Shown in pieces: positions 1 to 9,060 of a DNA stretch of 64,000 nt. Position 1 is the first letter of the stretch, and the number at the start of each line of letters is the position of its first letter. The position numbers and the translations under genes are program-made. The DNA lies in the NCBI GenBank assembly GCA_037178625.1, contig CM074129.1, forward strand, positions 2,418,001-2,482,000. The letters are read 5' to 3'. The notes under the pieces are model-generated. The model searched no databases and was not told the DNA's origin. It saw only the letters and a program-made list of their open reading frames with translations. This stretch comes from Skeletonema tropicum (lineage: Eukaryota > Bacillariophyta > Thalassiosirophyceae > Thalassiosirales > Thalassiosiraceae).

Positions 1-1603
1 TGTAGCACCACAGTTGCATTGGAAAATTCGCCGGTAGTCCGCTGAAGCCCGAAATGATGTGTGCTTTCGCTGTTTGAATTGCTCGCTCGGCAATATTACG
101 TCGATGTTGATTACTGGGTACAAGTTCGTACGCTCCAACTTGTCTGACTATTTCCTCTTTGTATTTCGCTGATGCTTCATTGTCTAGTATTTGCAATTTT
201 GGGTGGATGCCTGCTGCTTTGATTCGCGTCATGATTGCTCTGTAGGCCTTGATCATATCTCCTTCTTTTCTAGATTTCATTGGTTCCATTAGAATAGCAT
301 TGCTCTTCGATTCGTAACATACCATGATGTATTCATTTCCTCTTACTGACATGACAGGAAGTTTACCCGTCTGATCTGTGAACATCGCTTGTTCACGCAT
401 TTCCTGCATGGAATAGACACCTACGTATAGAAGTGCTTCAGTTGTCTCCGGCTCCGTCGATGCTGACGTATTCTCCTGTTCGGCTTCGACTGCCGATGCT
501 GTCTGCGTTGACCTGATGCCTTGTCTCTGCCCTTTGCTATGCCCTTTCATTGTTTCGTCGCTTTCTGGGAAGTATTTTCGTACTGCTGTTGCCGTGAGTC
601 CCGGCCAAGATGCATATGCATTCCGATTGATCGCTTCGATCCAAGTCTTCTTTGTGGGAAAACCTGCTGCTGCATGGAGATACTTAATGGTTTGTTCTGT
701 CGACGGGAGTTCATACACGTTGTGTATTGCTTCAGTTGTTTTGGGACATTGGACAAGCAGGGTTTGGGTGTTTTCATTCGTCACCGTCTCCCGGAGTGGT
801 ATGCGCCACAACCCTGTGTCTCGGCATCTGTAGCCTTTCAAGACGGCCTCTTTGCTAATTGTGATCTTGGTTGTCCGGTTATCGTAGATATCTACCCCTT
901 CCTTCGTGAAAATAGTTGTGTAATCTTCATCTGCAATCTTGCCGACACTTACGAGATTGTTCGTTACCCCTGGAAGTTCATGCGCTGTTGTTGCTGTGCC
1001 TCGAAGCGGAATGTCAAATTTGACTTCTTTTGTTGCGGGTTGTATTCTTCCTAATGCTGATTGGAAAAGTTTGGACGATTCTCGTCCGGTGTCAATTGTT
1101 GGTGCCATAGGATGACTTGCGGATGCTGTTGCCCCTGTGTCAAGGGCTGCTGTTGCATAATGACTATCGGCCAATTCAAGCAGAGTGTAATAGTTGTTTT
1201 GGAGTAGTTGGTTCTCAGATGTCATCTTGTTCTTCTCTAAACTGTTAACGATTGTGTGTCTCTCCGACCACCTTCCTGCCTGCCATTTTCCCAAACGAAT
1301 CCAGCCGTCATTCTCCTCTTCTTCAGGGCACCTTGCTTTACTGTGCTGTGCCGTTAGCTCGCAATTGTTGTGTTTGTGCTTTCCGCCACCCCTTAAATTT
1401 TCACCATTCCTCATGAGTTCGTGGATATCATCCGGTATCTTCATGAGTTCAGAGGCTATATCTGCCAGGGTCTGCACTCGTGCTGCGTTCTTTTGTTGCA
1501 CGGCCTCCATCGTCAGCTCCAGAATGAGCTGCATGAGCTGCACTTTCCCCGTTTTCATTTTCAACTGCCATTGCAGCAAATCTATGTACTCTTTCGAGTT
1601 CAT
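1..1603 (-). mobile_element. Ty1/copia-type retrotransposon Gag-Pol, 5' part, cut by window edge
   Basis: One frame is open on the minus strand from an ATG at 1603 to base 1, about 534 codons, with an upstream stop at 1628-1630. In order it shows a lysine- and histidine-rich Gag tail; an aspartic protease motif LDTGAT near residue 154 (about 1130-1146); a pre-integrase stretch with YLHAAAGFPT near 650-690; and an integrase core with FTDQTGK (about 375), ILDNEAS (about 190) and the AERAIQT glutamate (about 90). These are the D, D and E positions of a copia integrase, and the order PR-INT is that of Ty1/copia. Reverse transcriptase and RNase H would lie beyond the left edge. No lesion is visible, so the element may be young. 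The Gag part before the protease, about 150 residues, is short for the family, so an upstream start or frameshift is possible. Family assignment is firm; the CoDi subgroup is inferred from the integrase wording. Confidence 0.85.
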
Positions 1604-2382
1604 TTTTGTTGTTGTGGACTCATACGTTTAATCATGTATGCTAAAACACTACTACTACTTGGTAATGATCTTCTAGTACATGATTAAACGATAAAGTGAC
1701 CTTGTCGGTTAGTTTGTTGTTTATGCACTTGGATGAAATTGGCGAGGAGTCCTCGATCGGTGTCGTGTTTACCGGAAAGTTTCCTGGAAACCGGAGATTG
1801 CTATCAGCTAGTCTCCAACAGTATCGTGTGTTATATTCTCTGGCCTATTGGAACGTCCGCTGTCCTTTGTTATCGATTACGGATGAACTGCTTTTGCTTG
1901 CGTTGAATGAGCGTTGAGAGTTGATTGATTTTTGATTTTTTGCTCCTTTGGCAGTTTGTTGCTGAGGCCCGTCGCCCCCGTTTTTGGAGCTTTGTCGAGT
2001 GTCGAGCAGAGAGATGATAAAAATAAGACTTCCGACTTCCCCAAGCGAGCTCAAGAGATATAATATGTGGTAGGCACAGTTGTTATTTGATTTGCAATGC
2101 AATGCAAGCTACAGGGCGGGGCCGCTTCGCGTACATAGACTTGAACAGCTGCCAAACTTTTTCTCTTATCTTCCAGCTAGTACAAGCAAGGGTGAGAGAG
2201 TAGTTCTTGAACTCAATGTACTTTTAGTTGTTTATGGGTATGGCACGAGGAGATGACGACGACATTTACAGATTGATGGAGTGATGTTGGCCAGAGTTAA
2301 GCACAAGTACATCTGCTAAAAATAACATATTTCATGTATGGCACACTCATTCTCTAGAGACTCTTGAATGACATTCAACTTT
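1604..2382. other. region upstream of the retroelement, no gene seen
   Basis: This should hold the leader, primer-binding site and 5' LTR of the minus-strand retroelement. I could not find a TG...CA bounded repeat because its partner lies outside the window, and no convincing primer-binding site was seen. Open frames here are short and look random. Confidence 0.4.
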
Positions 2383-2877
2383 TCAAACAGATGTTGATTC
2401 CACCTTATCATCAACAGCATCAGATTTAGCTGCTGCAGCAGCTGCGGCTGATTTACCCTCCACAGCTGCAACTGGTTTGCCCTCCAAATTCGAATTGGCA
2501 GAAGCTGCAGGGATCCAAGGGGAGGTAGGAAACAGCATCGGACTCCCAAAACCCGCAATATTCGTCATGACTGCTCCAGACCTCTGATATACAAAATTAT
2601 TGTTCTGCCAATACTCCATCACAAACTTTTGATAAAATGGATTGTTTACCGGAGGAGGTGGTGGAGGTGGCGGTGGTAATTTAGGATCATATACTAAGAC
2701 TCCCTTTTTTGGTCGGCCTACTCTTGGATGCTTTGTTGACAGCTTTGCTGATGGTGGTAAAGTTGGTCGACCTTTCTTTTTAACAGGTAATGAAGCCTTC
2801 TTCTCAGGCGATGCTGATTTGGGAGATGGTAATTCTCTCTTCTTGCCGCCCTCGGGTGTCTTGGCAGGTGTCGGCAT
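2383..2877 (-). CDS. AT-hook-like basic nuclear protein, unknown
   Basis: 164 residues from the ATG at 2877. The frame stays open further upstream, but only from a GTG. The N-terminal half is rich in Lys, Pro and Ser and holds two short basic motifs of AT-hook type, KKGRPTL and RVGRPKKG, both with the central GRP that enters the minor groove of AT-rich DNA. A run of nine prolines follows, then a Trp/Tyr/Phe-containing stretch (FYQKFVMEYWQNNN), and an alanine-rich acidic tail. This suggests a small nuclear DNA-binding protein. No catalytic domain is seen and I do not recognise a named family. The ORF is short and low-complexity, so a chance frame is not fully excluded. Confidence 0.55.
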   Translation of the reverse strand: MPTPAKTPEGGKKRELPSPKSASPEKKASLPVKKKGRPTLPPSAKLSTKHPRVGRPKKGVLVYDPKLPPPPPPPPPVNNPFYQKFVMEYWQNNNFVYQRSGAVMTNIAGFGSPMLFPTSPWIPAASANSNLEGKPVAAVEGKSAAAAAAAKSDAVDDKVESTSV

Positions 2878-3063
2878 GATATTATTTTTTGTTCTCTGAT
2901 GTGAGCACAATCTTTTATGATGCAACACCACAAAGTCAAATGATGGGCGCTGCGATCTTCTCCGTCTACTTTTACTGACGTCGCCAACTGCTCCAACTGC
3001 TCCAACTGCTCCTTCTACGATATTGCTAGCTGTTATCGTTAACCTAAATAGGACGTTGTCCAC

Positions 3064-3603
3064 GATGCGTTAGACTGCGTTCTTCATCATCGTAGCTCTA
3101 AGTAGGCGTCGTTCGAAAGTTGAAACGGTTGATAGCGAACCTGATGCGCCCCATCATCCCCCCTTTTTGCTCCCCCCATCTGGGAGGTCTAATTGGGACG
3201 AGCTCCTGACGAGCTCCCACTTTATTTCTAACCTATTGGCCACATAACCGCGGATATTTTGGCCTCTTTTTGGCAGCAATCGGATATGGATCGGATATAA
3301 AATATCCGATGTTTATTTGTGACTACAGCATCAATTTCTAGCCCAGTAATCATTATCTACCAATTGATTGAACAGGCTTCTAAAGTATTCTGATCTTCAT
3401 AGTTTGCATGAATATCATCTTTAAATTAATTGTTACAATGAATAAATGCCCTACACCTCGGCAATTCAACAAGATAAATCCTTCCCGAGTTGCTTTTTTT
3501 GCTGAACCTGCCACTGTCCATGCCGTCATGAGAAACAAGACTTAGCAACACTCTTGTGCTTTTATTATATCATAAACAAGCGTAATGACAAGCAGCAACA
3601 ACT
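3064..3603. other. intergenic, no gene seen
   Basis: No coding frame of quality. Around 3238-3320 there are several CGGATAT/ATATCCG words. A 15-bp stretch GGCCACATAACCGCG at about 3239 recurs in inverted form near 3943-3957 (see findings). Confidence 0.4.
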
Positions 3604-3712
3604 CATGAGCATCTTGACGACGATAGATACGATATGGTAGAATGTTGTGATGCCAGCCAGCCCGCACTGGACCTCTCAGACCAGCTACGACATTGTAGCA
3701 TGCAACCTTGCC
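3604..3712 (-). repeat. single diverged copy of the 184-bp tRNA-like repeat
   Basis: The reverse complement matches the tandem units at 9061-10265. It contains CGTAGCTGGTCTGAGAGGTC, then GGCTGGC, then CATATCGTATCTATCGTC. It lies in the opposite orientation to the large block, which indicates a dispersed family. An ORF crossing it on the plus strand is not considered a gene. Confidence 0.7.
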
Positions 3713-4589
3713 CTCTCTCCAATTGTATCTCGTAGTTGCACGAGTGTTTTCGTCTCCAAGATGGTTCGTGCTGTGAGCTCTGACTTATCTCTAGATACAA
3801 GCTCTGTCTCGTCTTCTCGCTCTGGATTAGCATATACAATCGTAGGGCTCACGTGGGTTCTAGGGGGCTGCCCCGGGAAATTGCACTATATTAAATGTGG
3901 CCGGACCGATAAGAAATTTTTCGGATATATCGGCACCCCCCAGCGGATATGTGGCCATGGGGTTATTTATTTCCCTTTCTGCGATCTAATATTGATGCAA
4001 GCTCAATGCACTCTCTCTCTATCTCTCTCTATCTCACCTTTACTCAGGTTGGACAAGCAGCAAGATGGAGAGTCACATTCGAGGCGATAAAGACATGTTT
4101 GCCTTGCTCGAGGAAATGGGTGGTGGCGGGTGGCGGTGGAGAAGCAGCATCTCTTACGACTGATGACAAAAATGCACTCGTCGGCAGCACAATCAAAAAT
4201 ACCTTCACCATGCCTCGCACTCTCAAGCAGGCATTTCAATTGAAAGTTCAAGTCTGACTTCTATGATCTATTTCGTAACTGTGTGCCGAGCATTGCTGCT
4301 GCGGCTGCGGCTACATCAAAAGTATCTACAAATAAGCATGGGTTTGAGAAGTGCATCGGTAGTGGCGTGGTAGAGAGGCGTTGCCGCCTGTGGATAAGAT
4401 CTATTCGACTATGAAAAGCCTTGCAGAAACGAACGTGGATTAAGTTAAGAAAGACGACGCGGTGGGTATAAGCAATGAAAAGCATGCCTTCATTCTGCAA
4501 TACATATTCAGCTCTCAACCCTTCAAAAAGATAAGTACTGCAAAAGTTGCACAAAAAGATGATGTACTTGGCAGAAGATACTTATGCTA
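3713..4589. other. intergenic or decayed upstream part of the PCIF1-like gene
   Basis: Short open frames only. A TATGCTAACTTTCTATCAG stretch just before 4600 looks like a branch point and 3' splice site. If so, an upstream exon of the PCIF1-like gene once lay here, but I cannot recognise it. A TCTC-rich run sits at about 4013-4035. Confidence 0.3.
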
Positions 4590-4599
4590 ACTTTCTATC

Positions 4600-5790
4600 A
4601 GACTTCAGTTCGAAAATTAGCAGAAGAGCAACAGCAATTGAACAAGGGTAGGAGAAGAAAAGGTGGCAAAGATAAAAGTGGCAGTATGCCGAAAATCACA
4701 TAAATTGATGACGATGACGTTGCAACTATTGCTGGTCGCAAGAAGAATGATGCTGACAGACAAGCGAGGGTTACTTTTGGTGGACTCTCAATGAAGATCG
4801 ATATTGAACACATGCAAAAGCTAGAGAGACTACACAAGCGCACTTTGTCCAATATTTTAGGAGCTCATGAGCCGTCAAGCTTTTCGCGCTTGCTATTCAC
4901 ATCGTTGTTGCGGTATGATGCGCTAGAGGGAGCGGGATTGCAGTCGGCGATTCCACATTCAGTATTTCGCTTCTTCTTTCGCTTTGCCATTCAACTGCTA
5001 TGAGGAGAGAGATATCAGTGATTCTGAATTTGGCAGTGCGTTTGGAGAAACCGATGCTTCTTCGGCGTGGACTTTCTGAGCAAGGGAGGTTGCTTTCAAG
5101 CAAGTCAGAGTTTATGGAGTGTATGTACCAACAAATGCATCACTTTCTGTCTATGACTGATGAAGTTAATGACACTACCGATGACGAGATACAGTTTGCA
5201 ATCTTCGTCCCAGCATGGGCCGAAAGTTCTAGTTGGCAATCGCTGATGTCCTCTACTTACGTATCAAAACATTGCTTGATTGACCAAAAGAAGCACTATT
5301 ATGCTGAGGGCACGTAACACCGTCGATCACAACGAGGAACTAAAGCAAAGGATGAGATGGAAAAGGAAGCTATCGTATTGCATCTTTTGACACCAGCGTA
5401 TTCTTTTTGCAGAACGCTGCAGCAAAGAAGAAGTGGCCATCGGGAGATGAAGTTCAAGAAGGTTTGGAAAAGGCGTTTGCATTAAGCGAAGATAACAAAG
5501 TGCAGAGAAGCAGTGTCAATCCTAAGAAGTCAAGTCAGGAACGTGCTAATCGACAAGCCAAGAAGCAAACGACGACTCAACAAAAAAGAAGGCTATCAAA
5601 CAGCAACAACCCGAGAAAAAGAAACGAAAAAAAGAGTTCTACTGCTGGAAAGAAGAAAACATTAATATCTGGTGGTGAAGATGAAATGAATATCTTGAAC
5701 TCTCTTGGATTCTTCGATAATGGAGGAGGTGAAGGAAAGCAAAAAATAAGAGTAGACGTGAAATTAAGAAGCATCGATAGGATGAACTAA
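4600..5790 (+). pseudogene. PCIF1-like (cap-specific m6Am methyltransferase family) pseudogene
   Basis: Fragments in all three plus frames, in collinear order, resemble the C-terminal PCIF1 domain, whose intact members methylate the cap-adjacent adenosine of mRNA. Seen: a lysine-rich lead with KLERLHKRTLSNILGAHEPS; GAGLQSAIPHSVFRFF (4930-4975); SFALPFNCYEE (4975-5005); FFGVDFLSKGGCFQAS (5058-5105); the helix FMECMYQQMHHFLS (5111 on); FAIFVPAWAESSSWQS (about 5197-5245); and finally SVFFLQNAAAKKKWPS (about 5395-5440) with a basic tail. Lesions: in-frame TAA at 4701-4703; a deletion or shift near 4960-4975; shifts near 5046-5058, 5103-5110 and 5361-5366; TAA at 5315-5317. The shift at 5103-5110 falls where the catalytic NPPF motif should be. 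Introns would not explain these breaks. Family call rests on motif order only. Confidence 0.6.
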
Positions 5791-6139
5791 AAATATCTAT
5801 GCGTCTCATTCCACACATTGTACCGAAAACGTAGCCCGTATGAGGCGCATTATCTACTTTCACCTCCATTCGTGCAACCCCCGACAATTTCGCTGGAGAG
5901 GCAGCAAAGCCAACCATGATTGAATGAGTGGCTGTGAGAGCTCGAGATGTTGCCAATACGCGCCATGTTTGATAAGCATTTGTCGCGCAGATCGCAGGGA
6001 AAAAAGTTGTTGGGTGATGCATCGCGCCTTAGGTGCTATTGATTCCGACGCACGTACCTAAATCTGAATCCTCGTTTTCTATCTTTTTTTTAGGGGCTTT
6101 TCCCTCGATTGGATTTGGAGCGGAGGCTGGATGGAGGCT
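5791..6139. other. intergenic, nothing recognised
   Basis: No gene, RNA or repeat recognised between the pseudogene and the small transposon. Confidence 0.4.
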
Positions 6140-6148
6140 GTGAGCTGT

Positions 6149-6361
6149 AGGCGTATCGGGATAGTGGGCGCTTTTCATACCCTCTTGTGGGCGGTGCCCA
6201 CGTGGGGCCCACAACTGCAAAAAATCAGGTGAAAATGAGCTGAATTGCGGGCAAAATCCCCGAATATCGACACAAAATCACCCAAAATCTCCCGTCAAGC
6301 CTCCTGTCAAACCAGTCCCTCTTGTGGGCACGCCCACGCGCCCACTATCCCGATACGCCTA
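6149..6361. mobile_element. non-autonomous DNA transposon (MITE) with perfect 23-bp TIRs
   Basis: The ends 6149-6171 (AGGCGTATCGGG...) and 6338-6360 (...CCCGATACGCCT) are perfect inverted repeats of 23 bp. Direct copies of GTGAGCTGT lie at 6140-6148 and 6362-6370, so a 9-bp target-site duplication is visible (one base, 6361, lies between the right TIR and its copy). Nine-base duplications fit Mutator-like elements, but the family is an inference. The 213-bp interior is non-coding, with CCCTCTTGTGGGC occurring near both ends. It sits about 80 bp upstream of the glycosyltransferase start, inside that gene's probable promoter or 5' UTR. Confidence 0.8.
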
Positions 6362-6447
6362 GTGAGCTGTGAGTTTGTTCCATCAAGAAGTGAAAGTGGG
6401 AAGTGAAGTGATGATTTGTAGTTAGGAGAGCGGGGAGTGAGAATGAG

Positions 6448-8874
6448 ATGATAGATGGCAACATAAAGTCAATGGTAATGATTTGGCTGGCGTTGTTTCG
6501 CTGCGCAGGAGCATTCATAGCCACGATTGATAATCGTCATGCTGAAGATGCATCAATAAGAAGTCATCGTGGCACTTCATCATTAGCTCATCCATCATTC
6601 GTCAGACGAATTCATGATGCAATCAAACCTTCTTCCTCCTCCCTATTTGCAACAGTGACAAATACTCGAGGAGGTGACAGTAATGACAATAATTACACAC
6701 CCACTGAAAACAGCAGCAGCAATCAGCAATTCGATTCTCTCGTGGAGAAAGCCCAGCAACATCTACGCGAGAAGGATGCAGATCGAGCATTTGCCACTCT
6801 GGCTCAAGCATATGGGATCGATCCGACTTCTACGACAATTGCAGCTTTGTTTGAATCTTGTTTGGGTCTCAAGGTTGAGCTGGCAGAGGAATTGTATTCG
6901 ACATGGAAGAATGATGCTGGACGTGCTCTGTCGGAAGCAGAATTGACGAATTTATTTCAAGATAGAATGGGTTTGTCCTCTCTGTTTATCGATAAAGAGG
7001 AGTATGATGAAGCTGGTATACAGTTGCGTAAAGCAATTGAAGAGGCGCAGTATTGGTTGGGTTCTTCGTTGCAATTATCCGATACATCAGCAACTACAAC
7101 ATTATCTTCTGATCAACTTGATTTAACAAACACTCAATTCAAACACTGGCAGCCAAGTATCGATCGTGCACAGTATTTACTCTACCGAACCAACGCTGCA
7201 TGCTGCCAATGGGGTACCTACTTTCAAGACGGACAACAATTGAGTCAATCATTATCACACAATCTATCTCCATCGGGACATGTGCAGCGAATACTTCATC
7301 CCTTCGATGCATTAAAGTTCCCTTGTATATCCTTGGAGCTTGCATCTAAAATTGCACAGAGTTATGCTGCTCGTGCTTTGGAATCGCATGGGCTGGTAGT
7401 AGACATGGAAGAAGAAACGATGGATAAACAACATAGCATCCGACGACCAACTGTTACAGTGAATAGAAAGGAACTACCAACACTAGAGCAAAAAATCAGA
7501 ATTGGATACATCAGTCCAGACTTTACATCACGTCATCCCCTCGCCTTTCTTATGCAGCATGTATTTCGATATCATGACAAATCACAGTTCTCAGTATATA
7601 TTTACTCTCTATCCTCCAAAGTTGATGACGGACCAGAAGTCCAAGCAATCAAAGAATCGTGCGATCAATTTACCTACTTGTCTCCGTCGGCAATGTCACC
7701 TATGGAGTTGTATCAACGTATGGTACAAGATGAATTGGATATTATTGTTGATCTGTGTGGTTACGCTGGTACTTCTATCATGGCAGAGATAATGGCATCA
7801 CGCTGTCTTTTGCAGCAGGTGAATGACGAGAGTAGTAGCAATGCTGGTGGGAATGGAGCAGATGGCAGTACACGTCTTCCGATGCATGTGTCATACATGG
7901 GATTCCCAGGCAGCGTAGGTTCATCTCGGATATGGGACTATTCCGTCTTTGACCAAGTTGTCATCCCTCCAGATGATGAGTTCGGAATTCGAAAGCATTA
8001 CAATGAAGCATTGGTGTACATGCCACATTGTTACTTTGTGAACAGTCACAAAACTGTGTTGGGGGGAGAAGGCGATGGAATCATCTTGGCCAATGAAGAA
8101 GAGAGAATACAGTTGCGTTCCAAATATGGCATCCATCCGAATGCATTCGTGTATTGTTGTCACAGCAGACCAGACAAGATTGATCCATCAACATTCCGGA
8201 CATGGATAAGCGCCTTGTCTACTGCTCGGTCTGAATACTTCGCTAAACATTCCGACGAAAGAAACTTGGATAGCTCAAAAAGTGGAGCACCAGTGCTTTG
8301 GCTTCTTCGATCAGGAAAGGAAATGGAGGAGAACTTGCGTCAACTCGTAAAGAAAGACTTTGGAGAAAGTATGGAAGATGCATTGCTGTTTGCCGATGTC
8401 TCTGAGCGGAATGAGCATTTGAGACGACTTGGTTGCGCCGATGTCTTCCTGGACACGCCTGCATATAATGCTCACACGTTAGGCTGTGATGCTTTATACC
8501 TTGGATTGCCCATGATTTCAATTCTTCGCAATGATGGTTCGAGTGATAGTCAAGCTGACAGTATATGCGATGATCAGTCTACAATCGCCACGGACAAACT
8601 AGCATCTAGAGTAGGAGCCAGTTTGTTACGTTCGGCTGGAATGGAAGATTTGATTTATCCCGACATGAGCGATTATGAGGATGCAATGGTCAAATGTGCA
8701 ACAAATACAGAATGGTTCGAATCAATACGAAACCGGCTTCGCGAGTCTGTGCCGGTGTCGCCATTGTTCGACACTGAAAGGTGGGTGCGAAACTTAGAAG
8801 CATCATTCATGCATATGAAATCTATGAATGACAAGACCGGCATACTCCCCGATATAATAGTAACAGATCCTTAA
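6448..8874 (+). CDS. SPINDLY/OGT-like O-glycosyltransferase (GT41)
   Basis: 808 residues, intron-free. GT41 enzymes transfer GlcNAc from UDP-GlcNAc, or fucose from GDP-fucose in SPINDLY, to Ser/Thr of proteins; the donor here cannot be decided. The N-terminal third (about residues 85-330) is helical and TPR-like but degenerate. The catalytic region starts near residue 350 with IRIGYISPDF, HPLAFLMQH (the histidine conserved in OGT), LDIIVDLCGYAGTS, VSYMGFPGSVG, LVYMPHCYFVN, DKIDPSTF (with the lysine equivalent to the donor-phosphate contact in OGT), VLWLLRSG and DVFLDTPAYNAHTLGCDAL. The start is ambiguous between 6448 and 6472. Either way the N-terminus has a short hydrophobic segment (MVMIWLALF) followed by CAGAF, which resembles a secretory or plastid signal and is unusual for this normally nucleocytosolic family. 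Confidence 0.85.
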   Translation: MIDGNIKSMVMIWLALFRCAGAFIATIDNRHAEDASIRSHRGTSSLAHPSFVRRIHDAIKPSSSSLFATVTNTRGGDSNDNNYTPTENSSSNQQFDSLVEKAQQHLREKDADRAFATLAQAYGIDPTSTTIAALFESCLGLKVELAEELYSTWKNDAGRALSEAELTNLFQDRMGLSSLFIDKEEYDEAGIQLRKAIEEAQYWLGSSLQLSDTSATTTLSSDQLDLTNTQFKHWQPSIDRAQYLLYRTNAACCQWGTYFQDGQQLSQSLSHNLSPSGHVQRILHPFDALKFPCISLELASKIAQSYAARALESHGLVVDMEEETMDKQHSIRRPTVTVNRKELPTLEQKIRIGYISPDFTSRHPLAFLMQHVFRYHDKSQFSVYIYSLSSKVDDGPEVQAIKESCDQFTYLSPSAMSPMELYQRMVQDELDIIVDLCGYAGTSIMAEIMASRCLLQQVNDESSSNAGGNGADGSTRLPMHVSYMGFPGSVGSSRIWDYSVFDQVVIPPDDEFGIRKHYNEALVYMPHCYFVNSHKTVLGGEGDGIILANEEERIQLRSKYGIHPNAFVYCCHSRPDKIDPSTFRTWISALSTARSEYFAKHSDERNLDSSKSGAPVLWLLRSGKEMEENLRQLVKKDFGESMEDALLFADVSERNEHLRRLGCADVFLDTPAYNAHTLGCDALYLGLPMISILRNDGSSDSQADSICDDQSTIATDKLASRVGASLLRSAGMEDLIYPDMSDYEDAMVKCATNTEWFESIRNRLRESVPVSPLFDTERWVRNLEASFMHMKSMNDKTGILPDIIVTDP

Positions 8875-9060
8875 TTCGAAACAACAATAGCAAACGATCA
8901 CTCGTCAACAATACTTTTCTCGTGAATGTTACATTTGAAGCATAGAAGAATGTAGAACAGATTCTAAGGCCGGCAACACCGTCATCAAATATAAGTAGCA
9001 AAGATATAATACAATCGATCCACAATAAACCACGTCTAAGCTAACATCATCAACATACAG

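Noticed and set aside
521..1054. Plus-strand frames of 105-177 codons near the left edge
   Set aside because: They lie antisense to the intact copia Gag-Pol frame and have no protein-like motifs.
1631..2300. Possible 5' LTR of the copia element
   Set aside because: No second LTR is in view and no TG...CA boundary or primer-binding site could be supported.
4261..4590. Possible upstream exon of the PCIF1-like gene
   Set aside because: Frames are interrupted and no recognisable PCIF1 N-terminal motif was found.
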